A stretch of 64,000 bases of DNA from Agapetus fuscipes (GCA_951799405.1 OX637333.1:19157960-19221959), one strand, 5' to 3'; positions 1 to 10,912 are shown, counted from the first letter of the stretch. Notes: generated from the letters alone by a model not told the origin. Numbers and translations: made by a program.

Positions 1-290
1 TTATTCAAGAAAGCGAAAACAGAAGTAAAAAATGATGATGATAAGGATGTAGAATCCATCTTTACGGGCTTGTGACCATGTTCAAAAATTCTTTTGTAGG
101 CTGCTTTATTTTTTTTGGAAGGATGCTACGTTTCGTCAGTAACATACGACTGACTTCTTCAGGGCTTGTACTTAGTCTAAGTACAACGTAGCAGCCTTCC
201 AAAAAGAATAAAGTAGCCTACAAAAGAATTATTGAACATGGTCTACAAGCCTGCAAAGATGGATTCTACATCCTTATCATCATCATCTGA
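1..290. repeat. Inverted duplication around a hammerhead-like spacer
   Basis: Arms at about 34-130 and 187-287 are near-identical inverted copies separated by 56 bp. Read outward-in, both arms carry the end of an open frame finishing in DDDKDVESIF(T/A)GL followed by a stop; the left arm reads on plus and the right arm on minus. The spacer holds a palindrome at 161-181 and, on the minus strand, a core of the form CTGAAGA, a GTCAGT/ACTGAC stem, then GAAA. This resembles the hammerhead-like ends of Penelope-like elements. The frame is not recognised as a known protein. The left arm runs to the window edge, so the full element cannot be seen. Confidence 0.6.
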
Positions 291-473
291 AGCCGGCCAT
301 GAAAGCCTAAAAACACTTATAGAAGCAGAAATGTGCATCAGATTTTTTTGCACTACTTCTTTTTCCTCTTGTTGTAGAGCTAGGATCTGTTTATTGCGGA
401 CCTCCCTCCTGTGATGCAGAAGACCAGCTGTTCTATCATCTTTTGGGAGGGTGACCTGGTAGACGCTGGCCAT
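243..473 (-). pseudogene. Unrecognised open frame ending in the inverted arm
   Basis: A 76-codon frame, lysine- and glutamate-rich in the middle, whose last codons lie inside the right arm of the 1-290 inverted duplication. The same C-terminus is encoded on plus at 1-75 in the left arm, so it is probably the 3' end of a mobile-element ORF duplicated in inverted order. No domain is recognised. A role in the cell cannot be assigned. Confidence 0.3.
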
Positions 474-909
474 CGAGAATTTTTAAAACTTTTTTTTTAA
501 ATAATGAAATAAGTTCTTGACCTTCATTCGCCCTGCGCTAGAGCTGGTCTTGCTTTGTTTGTTTTTGATAAACGTTTATAGCTAAAATGCTCCCTGCTAG
601 CGACCTCAAATTAAACGCAAATCAGATTTGAAAACTGTAGCTGTAGCATTCTCCACATTGACGCTGAGGGTAGATCAAAGAGATTTTCACCCTGCAAAGC
701 TGTTGAATGTGAAAATTATAATTTATTTTCGTGCGTAGCCCTTTCAATTTTTAATTGTATTTTAAGATTTAACAAAAGGAAAAAAGTTTTGAGAAAATTT
801 GAAAACAACTCATCACGTCACTACATTAATTTAAAAGACTTTTTTTTTATAAAAACGTTGCATTATGTTATGCTTTCATTCCTTGACTTATAGTTTGGTA
901 TGAAAGTAA

Positions 910-1090
910 TAGCCTTTTCACACGAGATTGCATTCTGCCCAGATTGTATATGGTTTGTCTATAGATTTAAATATTATCGGGTCAAAAGTCTAGTAGCGTA
1001 TATGGATGTATGAAAGCTTTCAAACGGTCTGTCCGGTGATCTATAGACAAATCATATACAATCGGGGCAGAACTCATGTGAAAAGGGAGT
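910..1090. repeat. Fold-back MITE-like element
   Basis: Imperfect terminal inverted repeats of about 50 bp. The left arm runs from CCTTTTCACACGAG through TTGTATATGG to GTCTATAGAT. The right arm is its inverse, ending in CATGTGAAAAGGG. The roughly 75-bp centre is unique. No coding capacity. The superfamily and target duplication are unclear. Confidence 0.6.
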
Positions 1091-1227
1091 CACACTCCAC
1101 ACTTAAATAAATTATTTACTTTTGCCAATTCCGCTTCTGTTTCAGAGAGTTGTGATGATTATTTTCATTTGAAATTTGAATCTTATTTTTGATAATTAAT
1201 ATGCAAAATGTGTGAGCGTGAACTTAC

Positions 1228-1620
1228 ACCTGTTTTTTTTTTTTTTAAACAGTTTTTATTTATTTATGAATAAAATACAATATATGATACATAATAGCAT
1301 AAAAAAAAACAAAGAAGAAAGTAATAAATTACATGAAAACTAAGTCAAAAACAAGATAAAACATGTATGAGCAGAAAAAATAAACTTAAAGCAGCAAAAA
1401 CATAAATACATAGTGTAAGATATAGCAAACATATAAAACACATAAAAGCAGAAAAAAGAAACAAAGAAGCAGAAAAAACATAAAAACATAGTGTTAGATG
1501 TAGTATACAGGTATATTAAAATAAATATAAACAGCAGAAAAAAGAATCAAGAAGAACAAAAACCAAAACAAAACAAAAACTTGTTTACGTTTACTTGTGG
1601 ATGTGTATGCAATATCAATC
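1228..1620 (-). repeat. A-rich tract, possible minus-strand retroelement tail
   Basis: A T14 run is followed on plus by TTTATTTATTTATG. Read on minus this is AATAAATAAA just before a poly-A run, like the 3' end of a retroposed transcript. The rest is A-rich with imperfect repeats of CAGAAAAAAG and CATAAAAACATAGTGT near 1389-1500. No coding signal was recognised. Confidence 0.35.
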
Positions 1621-2046
1621 TTAAATAATAATGTATCTTTGCAACTAAGATTACTTATAGAAAATAGATTTAAAATTCCTTGACTTTTACATTGGTATAA
1701 GGATGATCGCCTATACTTTAAAAAATAGTTGACTTTTGCCGATTCTTACCCTGTTATAAATTGACGTGGCAAAATCTCATACTCAACATTAAATTTTCAT
1801 GCAAGCTTTGAATTTTCTTTTGTAAGAACGTATTCGGTTATTGACATTCACAAAGAGTGAATCCTAATAATTATATGTATTTGCAACTTAGATTACTGAT
1901 TATGCAAACGTATTAGTCAAAGGGTTGAATCTTAAACTGTCCCTAGATTCCAAACAGTCCCAAGGCTTCTCAATCTGTGTCAAACTTTTACAAGACTGTC
2001 TCAAACTGTTGCCAAGTCTGTGCGCGATGGATCTGTGCAGTGCCCT

Positions 2047-2194
2047 GAGTATGAAACATCGCGTAAATCTCACCTCGACTGCGTAAATCAAAATTTTATG
2101 GATTATTCGACGGCACTCCTTGAGAGTGATTTAGTTTTCATAGATCTTTTCGATTTACGCAATCGAGGTGAATTTACGCGATGTTTTATACTCG
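2047..2194. repeat. Fold-back element FB, copy 1
   Basis: About 48-bp inverted arms containing CATCGCGTAAA and CTCGA(C/T)TGCGTAAATC flank a centre with CGACGGCACTCC and GAGAGTGATTTAGTTT. Three further copies of the same family lie at 21050-21178, 59800-59934 and 61214-61359. It is noncoding and MITE-like. The superfamily is not identified. Confidence 0.75.
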
Positions 2195-2497
2195 AGACAC
2201 TGAATTAATTCAAAATGTCCCTGGCCACCCTTAACTAATTATTTATTCATGCTAACTTCACTTCTATTTGAATCCCTTATTCCCCTCACAGACAATCATT
2301 CAACGTACAACATACTTGCATGATATTTACAATTATGAATTGAATGTATGTACATATGTATGCTCCTAAGAACTCCTGAGCCGTTCAATCATATTGAATA
2401 TTTTTTTCAGGAAACATGTATACTATTCTCGGAACATTTCCAGTGAAGTTATAAGTCTGGCGGATCTATATTTAATGGAGAATCTTTGTTTCTAAGA

Positions 2498-2700
2498 TAT
2501 TTTAATATTTCAGATTAATATTTCATGTATACTTACATGCAGGCACGTGTAAATTCGCGCTTACCTGTGCTGCACTTGTCCTTACAAATTGAAAACCCAA
2601 ATCTCAAATGAACAAAAGCTCTGTAACTTTTGCCGGTCTTTGCAAAGTGAACCAAGTTTACAAAATGGGTCAGATTCAAGTACACATTTAAATCAGGGAA
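2498..2700 (-). repeat. Family A element, decayed
   Basis: A minus-orientation copy recognisable from the GGCACGTGTAAATTCGCGC block, the AAATCTCAAATGAAC block and the GCAAAGTGAACCA block. Several deletions have accumulated. Confidence 0.6.
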
Positions 2701-3310
2701 CATCGTTCTACGAGTATAAGTAGCAAAACGGAAAATACGTATTTTAGTTCGGCTGGTTCATCCTGCTGGAACAGCCTACTTCTAAAGTTGAGAACAGAGA
2801 TCAATGTTGGCAGTTTATTTCTTTAGGAGAAACTTCAACCCATAAAAGCGTCCTTAGTGGCTAGTATTACTTAACGATGCTATAAAAAATTGCCAATCAG
2901 TTGCTAAGTTTTACCCGCAGGTGTACCTAACACCGCTATCGTGCCTTTCGCATGGCTTGCCGTCTGTTGGAGAATATCTTGCCTTAGCTGAAAGCTGTAC
3001 AGAGTACAAAATATTTTAAATAAAAAGAGATGCGATAGTTCTGAATTTTATTTATAAAACGTTTGTTTTTTTTAATTAAAATCCTCTACATGCAAAAATG
3101 AGACGCATCAATGAAAGTTTGTAGTCAGCCTTACGCAAATCAAGGGATGTGGAAATCTTTACTGAGGGTAATCATTAGAATAACAAGTATTTGGTAATAT
3201 CGGTATTTGTATAAATAAAATTCCATTGAAGTCGTATAAACAAAATACAATAATCCACAAGTATTTCAGATAAAATGATAGATGGTCGGCTCTCGACTCA
3301 AATCACTAAG

Positions 3311-3425
3311 CCCTGCTGCATGTGTACTTACAAAATAAAAAGCCTCATAAGAACATAAGCCCTGCAATAAAAAGTAAATCATTTTTTACAATATGGTAGG
3401 TCAGCCTCATACCAATTATTAGGTA
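3311..3425 (-). repeat. Family A element, fragment
   Basis: A minus-orientation fragment with GCATGTGTACTTACAAA, AACATAAGCCCTGCAA and GGTCAGCCTCATACCAA. The middle and the tail are missing. Confidence 0.6.
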
Positions 3426-4164
3426 TATAAATTTAATCTATAGAGAAATATAATACCTATCAGAAATAATCAGCAGCATTGAACAAATTATAGTTGTAAA
3501 TTGTTTTGTAACTGAGTATTCTTATAGTAACACTGTTATGTGTAGTAAGTGAATAAAAATAAGTTTTGCACTGTAAAAGAGATTTTACCCAACAATTAAA
3601 TCTCATAATCCAACAACAACTGGTAAGTCAAGAAACATTTATTATATAGGCGTGCGTTAGATCCTTCAAAGGAAAAACAAGTTATGAATTTCATTGGGGG
3701 TTTTAAATGCTACAGTTACAAATGAAACTTGAATCAACTATTTTGAAGTTATAGGGAACGACAGCCTGTAAGCCATTGCCTTCCATTGAAATACAGAGCT
3801 TCGTTTCTAGATCTTTCTGTTTGTTTTCATTGATACCTGTGACTCATTAGACGCTGACAATTCTTACTTTAATTACTCCACATTTACCTTCGCAACACCG
3901 CACGACAATACGTAACAATAGACAACATTATACAACAATATGTAACAATATATTATAATGTACAGTGCAGTAGAGAGTCGATTATCCCAACGTCGATAAG
4001 CTAAACACATTGCCAAATAGCCGCCATCTCCTCATAAAGTTTTCAGAAGAAAATCGTCACGTAAATCAGAACAAAAATTTGCTTAAAACTATGTTTCTTC
4101 AAAAGAACAGGACCCTGAGTACGAGTTTTTTCACTTTACTCGAAGTATTGTGTATTCGACAAAA

Positions 4165-4205
4165 ATGTATGTAAACTTGTAAAGCACCTCTGGCAAAAAA
4201 AGTTG
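4165..4205. repeat. MITE-F fragment
   Basis: AAAATGTATGTAAACTTG followed by GCACCTCT matches the internal block of the MITE-F family, which is complete at 51063-51222. It is cut off by the SINE1 tail that follows. Confidence 0.4.
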
Positions 4206-4274
4206 CGACCCCTTCGGGAATAACGCGGCAAGAAGTTACACTATATGTGTAGCTTAGTTGCGTTTTTTTTTTTT
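4203..4274 (+). repeat. SINE1 3' end fragment
   Basis: This matches only the last 70 bp of SINE1 (GACCCCTTCGGG, AAGAAGTTACACTATATGTG, TAGCTTAGTTGCG) followed by a T-run. The tRNA head is absent. Confidence 0.7.
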
Positions 4275-4339
4275 TTGTAGCTATGTACTAGATACTATTA
4301 TAGGTTATGTACTAGATACTAACTCTTCATATATGTGTA

Positions 4340-4480
4340 AGTTTCATCAAGGGAGGGAGCCTGCTGTGGGCTGGCCACATAATAAGAATGGACGACGCAA
4401 ACCACATTAAGCATCTAGCACTCCCACCACAAAAAGACCAAAGGAAGATGGCCAAAGATACGATGGATAAAAAATCGATT
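4340..4480 (+). pseudogene. LINE reverse-transcriptase C-terminal remnant
   Basis: The frame starting at 4367 reads WAGHIIRMDDANHIKHLALP, matching the W-x-GH-x-x-RM motif found in the C-terminal region of many non-LTR retrotransposon ORF2 proteins. It lies inside the 3961-4534 DNA element and is a short dead fragment. Confidence 0.6.
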
Positions 4481-4805
4481 TTGCTAACACCCGTGTCCTC
4501 CGATTAGCTGGGATAATCGACGCTCTAATGCACAAACATGTGATGCTTTGTCTTCCATTCTTCTCGGAATCTGTCTTCTATATAGTATCTAAATTCCTGT
4601 ACCCATACGTCTACGATGTTAAGCTTCAAAGGCAGCTTAGTGCGACACAAAAAAAAACATATTTTTTAGTTGTGAAAGATATCTTGAATTATCATTAGCG
4701 GTATAAATAAAACTAAGCCAAATTCAAAATTATCGTCATTTCTTAGATTTAAAATATATTTTTTTCGATGTTATATCTTATTTTATAGAATGCTTGCATT
4801 TAGTC

Positions 4806-4970
4806 CCAAGGTTGTCAGAAATGATTTCCATTTCGGTGTTTATTTAAGCCCCATTAATTAAAAAATATATTTACTCAGCCTTTACAATAAAATAAAACCA
4901 GGCCCTTGGGAGCAGGGAAACCCTCATTTCAATCAAAGTGGTTAGCGTAAAACTGCCCCCGTTATATGTA
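4806..4970 (+). repeat. SINE1 body, decayed
   Basis: GTCAGAAATGATTTCCATTT, TTTCGGTGTTTATTT, TTTACTCAGCCTTTACAA and CAAAGTGGTTAGCGTAA match the SINE1 body in order. The tRNA head and tail end are lost. Confidence 0.65.
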
Positions 4971-5630
4971 AAAATATTTACTAATTTAAAAATTAAACAA
5001 AAGTTTTTCTTCGCGAGTTGATTTATTTCCTCGAAATTTAATTTAAAATGAGTCTTCCCAATGTCAATACACAAACCCTCAACTTTTAATATTATGATTT
5101 TATTTTATAAAAAGTGCGCAAAACTAGATATTTTCCGAATTGAAAATGTTCTATATTTTACCGGTTTAAGAATTGATGCGCCATCTTAAATGGATCTGAC
5201 GCTTAGAAACAAGTGAGGATAAATAAGGCTTTTAGCAGAGCGGCGTCTGTACTGTACAGTGTACACCTCCACTGAAATGTATACAATGAGTGCCTTAGCA
5301 ATTAGAAACCTACGGCGAATGTGTCGCAGCACACCTAGCGAGCGATATTACAACTATTTAATTTAATTGTCACTCATATGAGAGACCATAATAACTTATG
5401 AAACATCTCGGGCGTAATATATTTGTGTAGATTTCCATACAAATTCCAGTTTCCGAGACAAATAAAATAATGCATATTATAAGGTGGTTGACAACGCTAT
5501 GGCCGAGCAGAAAAAGTAATTTCACTATCGTATGTTTTAAATAAAAGAGCGCCGGTTTAAATACCGTCCGGCGCTCTTGATGATTGGTTTGGCCCTGAAT
5601 CATTGGTCTAAATATATTCCGTGATTTGTG

Positions 5631-5889
5631 GTCTAAATCTAAATCTAAATCTAAGCTGCAAAGATATGTATCATTTGAGATTCATATTAAATGCATTCCC
5701 ACAAGCAGACACGCATAATTTCGCGCTCACACATGCCGCATGTGGACCTACAATGTAAAAAACCCAATCTCAAATGAACATAAGCCCTGCAACTCTTGCC
5801 GACCTTCCCTGAAACAGGGGTGACATTGGCAAAGTGAACCATTTTTTACAGTATGGGTGGTCAACCTCATACCAACCTATCAGTCAAGG
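5631..5889 (-). repeat. Family A element, full length
   Basis: Complete minus copy. It starts with the tail (AATCTA)n CTAAGCTGCAAAGATA, passes GGGGTGACATTGGCAAAGTG and ends at CAGTCAAGG, the family's fixed 5' boundary. Confidence 0.85.
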
Positions 5890-6002
5890 AATAATACAAG
5901 GGTTATTTTGAAAAAATGTAGTTTGAATTGTGGCTAAGGATTTTAAATAAAAAATGACTGATTATTATAGTCTTACTATATTTTTAGTTTTTGTTAAAAA
6001 TA

Positions 6003-6175
6003 CCATGCTGTGAAAAATGGTTCACTTTGCCAATGTCACCCCTGTATCAGGGAAGGTCAGCAAAAGTTGTAGGGCTTATGTTCATTTGAGGTTTGGATTT
6101 TTTTTTAAGTACACATTCAGCATTTGTAAGCATTTATCCTTGCAACTTAGATTATAGATTATATTATTATAGTTA
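6003..6175 (+). repeat. Family A element, 5'-truncated
   Basis: Plus copy starting at the CCATRCTGTRAAAAATGG block and keeping the TTGCAACTTAGATTATAGAT tail. The subterminal segment before the tail is shortened. Confidence 0.75.
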
Positions 6176-6218
6176 CATATGTATGTACTCGTAGTTTATT
6201 ACATTTTTTATGCTCTTT

Positions 6219-6400
6219 GACTTATAGGTTAGGATAAGATTTGACCGCACATACTGTAAAAATTGCTGACTTTTACTAATTTCACCCCTTTTTTAATGAG
6301 GGTCGGCAAGAGTTTGGGGGTCATGTTCATTTTAGGTTAGGGATCTTATTTTGTATGTACTCATGTAGCATGTGTAAGCGCAACCGTACACGGTTGCTAC
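6219..6400 (+). repeat. Family A element, diverged
   Basis: Plus copy beginning CTTTGACTTATAGG, diverged through the body and lacking the tail. Confidence 0.7.
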
Positions 6401-6410
6401 CTTTATAATA

Positions 6411-6628
6411 TGTAATCTAACATTCAAAGATAACTTCATGCCCACAAGCAGACAAACACGTGTAAGTTTTCACTTACTCATGCTGGATGTGAACTTACAG
6501 CGTAAAACTCAAATCTCAAAATACATAAAACATGCAACTCTTGCCGACCTTGCCTGAAACAAGGGTGGCATTGGCAAAGTGAACCATTTTGTACATTATG
6601 GGTGGCCAGCCATAACCAATGATGAGTT
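6411..6628 (-). repeat. Family A element, diverged
   Basis: Minus copy with CCCACAAGCAGACAAACACG and GCATTGGCAAAGTGAACC. It lies tail-to-tail with the plus copy at 6219-6400. Confidence 0.75.
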
Positions 6629-6631
6629 ACC

Positions 6632-6940
6632 CTAATAATAATAATAAATATGTAAGGTGAACGCTGTTTTCATGGGAATCACACTTCAAGAGCCTTCTCC
6701 AAGCTTGATCATCGCTATAGAAAGCGCCGATTGACAAGCAAGACCCAGTTGCAGTAAGGCTGGATGGACCTTTGGTGACCGGTCTTTGATAAATGTGTTT
6801 AATTTTTTAAAACCAGCGAAGAGCATATTTGAACAAAATAAATGGTATTTTTTTGTGCTCCACCGGGATTCGAACCCACAGCTTTCCATTTACAGTTAGA
6901 GTTAGAAGCGTTACCACAACTACGGACTGGTCAAACCTAG
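6632..6940 (-). repeat. SINE2, full length, (TAA)n tail
   Basis: Read on minus: a tRNA-like head with B box GGGTTCGAATCCCGG, then GAGCACAAAAAAATACCATT, CCGGTCACCAAAGGTCC, GACCCAGTTGC as its inverse, AGCGATGATCAAGCTTG and a (TTA)n tail at 6632-6647. Pol III SINE of unknown name; noncoding. Confidence 0.75.
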
Positions 6941-7214
6941 CTCCTAATAATCCACTATAAAAGTCTTTTCTGATTTGTTACACCAATAATTTCCTATGAC
7001 ATTTTCAGCAACAGTAAGCTTTCTCTTTTCCCATGGGGATCAAAAGTGACGTTGATTAGCTGAGAGGGAGATAGTAAAAAGCCCATCGCGGGATGCGGGA
7101 GCGACAGAGACAAACGATCTGAGCAACAAAATTAACGTGATACCTACACCAAGTAAAAAAAAATAAACTCTCGCTTAATCTTGGCAACTGCGCATACCTA
7201 AAAATGAATGGAAA

Positions 7215-7310
7215 CTAAAATAACACCTCTATCGAGCGCTTTACTTTCAATACATTTTTGGTAAACCGCTACGGTTGAGTTGAAATGTAAAATTTAAACT
7301 TAAAAGTAAA
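7215..7310. repeat. MITE-F related segment
   Basis: CACCTCTATCGAGCGCTTTA then TTCAATACATTTTTGGTAAA matches blocks at 39039-39120 and 51112-51200. It sits directly upstream of a hammerhead-like core. Confidence 0.45.
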
Positions 7311-7312
7311 GA

Positions 7313-7400
7313 GTTACCTGATGATGACCTTCTAGGTCGAAAACGTTCGTAATTTTGTTTTAAAGATTTTAATCTTTTAAATAAAGTCTATAGTGAAAAT
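7313..7400 (+). other. Hammerhead-ribozyme-like motif, Penelope-like end
   Basis: GTTAC (7313-7317) precedes the core CTGATGA (7318-7324). A GACC/GGTC stem II (7326-7338) follows, then GAAA (7339-7342), a tiny ACG-TT-CGT stem III, and GTAAT, which can pair with GTTAC as stem I. The order and tiny stem III match type I hammerheads reported from Penelope-like elements. One extra A follows GAAA, so activity is uncertain. The flank AAAATAAACAGTGTTTT recurs after the copy at 15540. Confidence 0.6.
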
Positions 7401-8165
7401 AAACAGTGTTTTGCTTAAAAAATTTCATCCAAAAATTATAAATTGAAATAAAAGTAAAGATTTTAATTACGATTTGTGAAAGTAAAATTTTTAATTTTAC
7501 TTGAAAACACATTTTAGAGTGTTTTTAAAAAACAAATGTGCGATTGTGATGTTGAAGGGTTCCTCTTTTTTCGAATATGTGAGTTCTCTGTTTTTGTGAA
7601 GTTAGGAAATCAACGACGTATTTTGATTGAGAACTTTGTTCTATCGTTTTCATGTTCTCTTTATACTTTTAATTAAAGTGCTATTATATTTTAATCTGTA
7701 TATTTCGTATAACTGGTCACGTATTGCATCTCCCGCGTGATTTTACGGGAATAAAGGGTTGTTATTATTATAATTTATAGTTAAAATCCGGATTCAGCTC
7801 AGGGTCAAATTAACTTTGAATGTATCAGGTTAGTCCAAGCTTCTGGCCCAGCACTGTTCGCACGGGACAAGTGCAAATGCATTAGTTGTTGGTTGTGTGT
7901 GTTTCTGAAAATATTATCTTTCATTAATTTTCAGAGTAATGTATGTGATTGTTGTAGTGAAAAATCTGATAAATTAAGTGTGTGGAATGTTGAATAAATG
8001 CTGAATTGAAATATTAATTCTCAAAATAATGTTCAATTTTAACTAATGTTATAATTGAACAGTCGTTAAAAAAATAGTCGATAAACATATATGTTACCTG
8101 TTGCTAAGAATCCTGGTCACCTAGATCTTAGACTTATGACATTATATCGCCGAATCTTATCTCAT

Positions 8166-8400
8166 CTAAGCTGCAAAGATATATATCATTTAAGATTTAT
8201 ATTATTTGCATTCCCACAAGCAGATATGTATAATTTCTCGCTAACACATGCCGCATGTGGACCTACAATATAAAAACCCAATCTCAAATGAACATAAGCC
8301 TTGCAACTCTTGCCGTCCTTCCCTGAAACAGGGGTGACATTGGCAAAGTGAACCATTTTTTACAGTATGGGTGGTCAGCCGCATAACAACCTATAAGTAA
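8166..8400 (-). repeat. Family A element
   Basis: Minus copy from CTAAGCTGCAAAGATATATA to CAACCTATAAGT. It is close in sequence to the copies at 26067 and 42853 (same GCCGTCCTTCCCTGAAAC and GCCGCATGTGGACC variants), so these form one subfamily. Confidence 0.85.
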
Positions 8401-9274
8401 AAAAAAACTGTAACTATTTCATAAATTTCAACTGTCGTTAATAGTTCTGATTTTTTTTTTTGTACACTATTTACATTATCAAAAATTTGTTCCAACTTTG
8501 TATTATGAAAATATAGTTATCCTTCAATTTCGAAAGCATCAAGCATCCAAAATATGTATTGACGTATAACACGTTTCTTAAAATATTATTTTGATTAAAA
8601 TATTTTTACTCTAAAATTTAGATAAATAAACACGTTCGAATTTCTACATATTGTCACCTTTATACTTTAAACACAGATTGTATTGTTAACAAAAAATAAC
8701 TTTATTCTATGCATCCACTTTTAATACAAAAAAATAGAGTTGGTATACTGGACAGTGGACACTTTAGAGTTGGTTCTAATTACTCGCTACTTGCTACCAA
8801 AAAACTGGACTCGTCTAGACGAGGCAGAAACAAGGTTTCATTTTATCCTGCTTGTATTCATAGAGATATAGATAACCCCCAGTTAGGCCCGGATTAAATG
8901 TCAGCTGACAGTTGACAGTTCATGCCAGAGATAATTGACTTTTGTTTGTCCCTGTTAATTAATTATAATCATAATTAATATTTCATTGTGTGATTTTGTT
9001 AGAGTAAAGTTTTTTATCATAAAAAAACACCGAGGATTTGAAAATAGAAAACGCTTTTTTTATCGTAAATAATTTCGTTGAACATCTTTTCCTTAAATCT
9101 ATTAGGTACACTGTTGATTAAATTGTTGTTACTTATACCTCACCATAAAGAGACAAAGGTTTTGTGTGTGGTGAAGGGAAAGCAGTAGAACCTTCTTTTT
9201 CACAGATAAGGGGCCTGAACATTATTTCCTCTTATTTATTGAATTTAAAAAACAAATATCTGTTGTGTATGTTT

Positions 9275-9538
9275 CCTTGACTTATAGGTTGGTATGCGGC
9301 TGACCACCCATGCTGTAGGAAATGGTTTATTTTGCCAATGTTACCCCTGTTTTCAGGGAAGGTCGGTAAGAATTGCAGGGTGTATGTCCATGTGAGATTC
9401 GGGTTTTTATATTTATTGTAGGACCACATGCGGCACGTTTAAGCGCGAACTTGTGCATGTCTGTTTGTGAATGTGCATATAATGCGAATCTTTAATGTTA
9501 CATATATTTTACAACTTAGATTAGATTAGATTAGATTA
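9275..9538 (+). repeat. Family A element with (TTAGA)n tail
   Basis: Plus copy beginning CCTTGACTTATAGG and ending in four TTAGA units. The pure pentanucleotide tail suggests a template-slippage tail like those of some LINEs and SINEs. Confidence 0.85.
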
Positions 9539-9660
9539 TAATCCAGAATCTCATTTCATTTTGGATTCACATTGAATGTATGTTCACAATTAGACTCGTG
9601 TAAGCTCGCACTTACGTATTAAAAAAAAAAACAAATCTCAAATGGAAATAAAATCGACAG
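9539..9660 (-). repeat. Family A fragment, inverted to its neighbour
   Basis: Minus copy of the tail-proximal half (ATAATCCAGAATCTCATTTC, CTCGTGTAAGCTCGCACTTA, AAATCTCAAATGG). It abuts the plus copy tail-to-tail. Confidence 0.65.
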
Positions 9661-9691
9661 ACCTTCAGCAACCCTTTCTTGAAAAAGAGTT

Positions 9692-10185
9692 AAAACCTTA
9701 CGCAAAAATGCAGCTAATCTACATAAATAGTGTAAATTCTTGCCTGCGTTATCCCCAAAGGGGTCGCATGTGACAATTCGGGACCTATTTATTTTTTCGG
9801 GTAAGGGGTCCGGCCTCACACCAACCACTTGCACTTGAAGTGGGGATTTCCCAGCTCCCGGGGGGGCTGGTTCTCATTTCTTGTGAAGGCTGAGTAAACC
9901 TTGAGATCGAACCCTTGCTCTCGGCATGAAATGCAAGCATTCTACCAATTGAGCTATCGACCTTTTTACGAGATTGGTCATCGTCGCTACAAAGCGCCAA
10001 TTCTCAAGCAAGACCCAGTTGCTGTAAGGCTGGATGGACTCTTGGTTACCGGTCATTGGTTAAGGTTTATGAATTTTTTTAACCCAGCGAAGAGTAAATT
10101 TGTAAATATAAATGATATTTTTTTTGTGCTCCGCCGGGATTCGAGCCCACAACCTTCCATTCAGAGTACGAAGTGTTAGGAACTA
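9692..10185 (-). mobile_element. Composite SINE2-SINE1 dimer, copy 1
   Basis: On minus, a SINE2 monomer (head near 10185, B box GGCTCGAATCCCGG) runs through CTTGAGAATTGGCGCTTTGT into a SINE1 head with A box TAGCTCAATTGG (around 9945-9956). That SINE1 lacks the stretch between the B box (GGTTCGATCTC) and AAGGTTTACTCAGCC, then continues to the SINE1 3' end. The same fusion and the same internal deletion recur at 45003-45510. That makes this a unit that moved as a dimer, not two chance insertions. Confidence 0.8.
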
Positions 10186-10494
10186 TAAGTCTTATTTTTT
10201 TTTTCAAATTCTTTTACCGTTTTGTAAGAATCCATACGAAATAGAAATACGGCTCATCAGTTTTCCAAGGCACGTCCATCCATAATTTGATAACATCTGA
10301 AGTCCTCACACGACCTTGATCCCACATCTGATCAGGGAACGTTCTGGAAGACGCTGGTATATCCCTGATTCTTAGTACCTACGTATATAAGGAACTTACT
10401 GAACGCTTTCCGGCATGTTCAAATCCAGTGATTGTGAAATATGTGTGTAAAACAAAAACTCTAAGGTACGACAAGTTAAAGGTTTTTTTTTTTG

Positions 10495-10590
10495 AAAAAT
10501 TCCGTACAAGAGACGACTCCCTAGATTTCGTAGAATCTAGGTCTATGACACTTGTTGCAGTGCTGCAGAGGTGTTGGTGATGTGGCGGCG
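10495..10590 (+). repeat. Dispersed repeat R, copy 1
   Basis: ACTCCCTAGATTTCGTAGAA, GGTCTATGACACTTGTTG and GCAGAGGTGTTG recur in order at 19315-19400. It contains a CTAGATT/AATCTAG dyad. Class unknown. Confidence 0.6.
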
Positions 10591-10617
10591 GATGTTTTGA
10601 TCCGTTGCGGGGCGAAC

Positions 10618-10785
10618 ATTTTAAATTCGTATTAAATGAATGCCCACAAACGGACACGTGTAAGTTCGCGCTTACGAATGGTGCATGTTTACTTACAAAT
10701 TAAAATCCAAATCCCAAAATAACGTAAACCCTGCAACTGTTGCCTACATTGACATATTGAAGCAATTTTTACAGTATGGGTGATA
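10618..10785 (-). repeat. Family A fragment
   Basis: Minus copy with CCCACAAACGGACACGTGTA and TTTACAGTATGGGTG. It is joined head-to-head to the following plus fragment. Confidence 0.65.
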
Positions 10786-10912
10786 TTTTGTTAGTAGGTA
10801 CTCAAGCGACATGTGCAACCGCGAACTTACACGTGTCTGCTTGTGGGCACGCGTGAAATTTGAACCTGAAATGTTTTAGTTACTGAGCAACTTAGATTAT
10901 AAATTATAGAGA
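10786..10912 (+). repeat. Family A 3' half
   Basis: Plus copy from GTACTCAAGCGACATGTGC to GCAACTTAGATTATAAATTA. Confidence 0.65.

Larger units (their letters stand above)
3961..4534. mobile_element. pogo/Tigger-like nonautonomous DNA element
   Basis: Terminal inverted repeats read GTGCAGTAGAGAGTCGATTAT on the left and, inverted, GTGCATTAGAGCGTCGATTAT on the right, each followed by CCCA. This style (GTCGATTATCC) is known from pogo/Tigger members of the Tc1/mariner superfamily. TA precedes the left end. The interior has no transposase; it carries a SINE1 tail (4203-4274) and a LINE fragment (about 4340-4480), so it was itself a target for insertions. Confidence 0.6.

Noticed and set aside
232..414. 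Plus-strand 60-codon frame
   Set aside because: It is the shadow of the minus-strand frame in the inverted arm.
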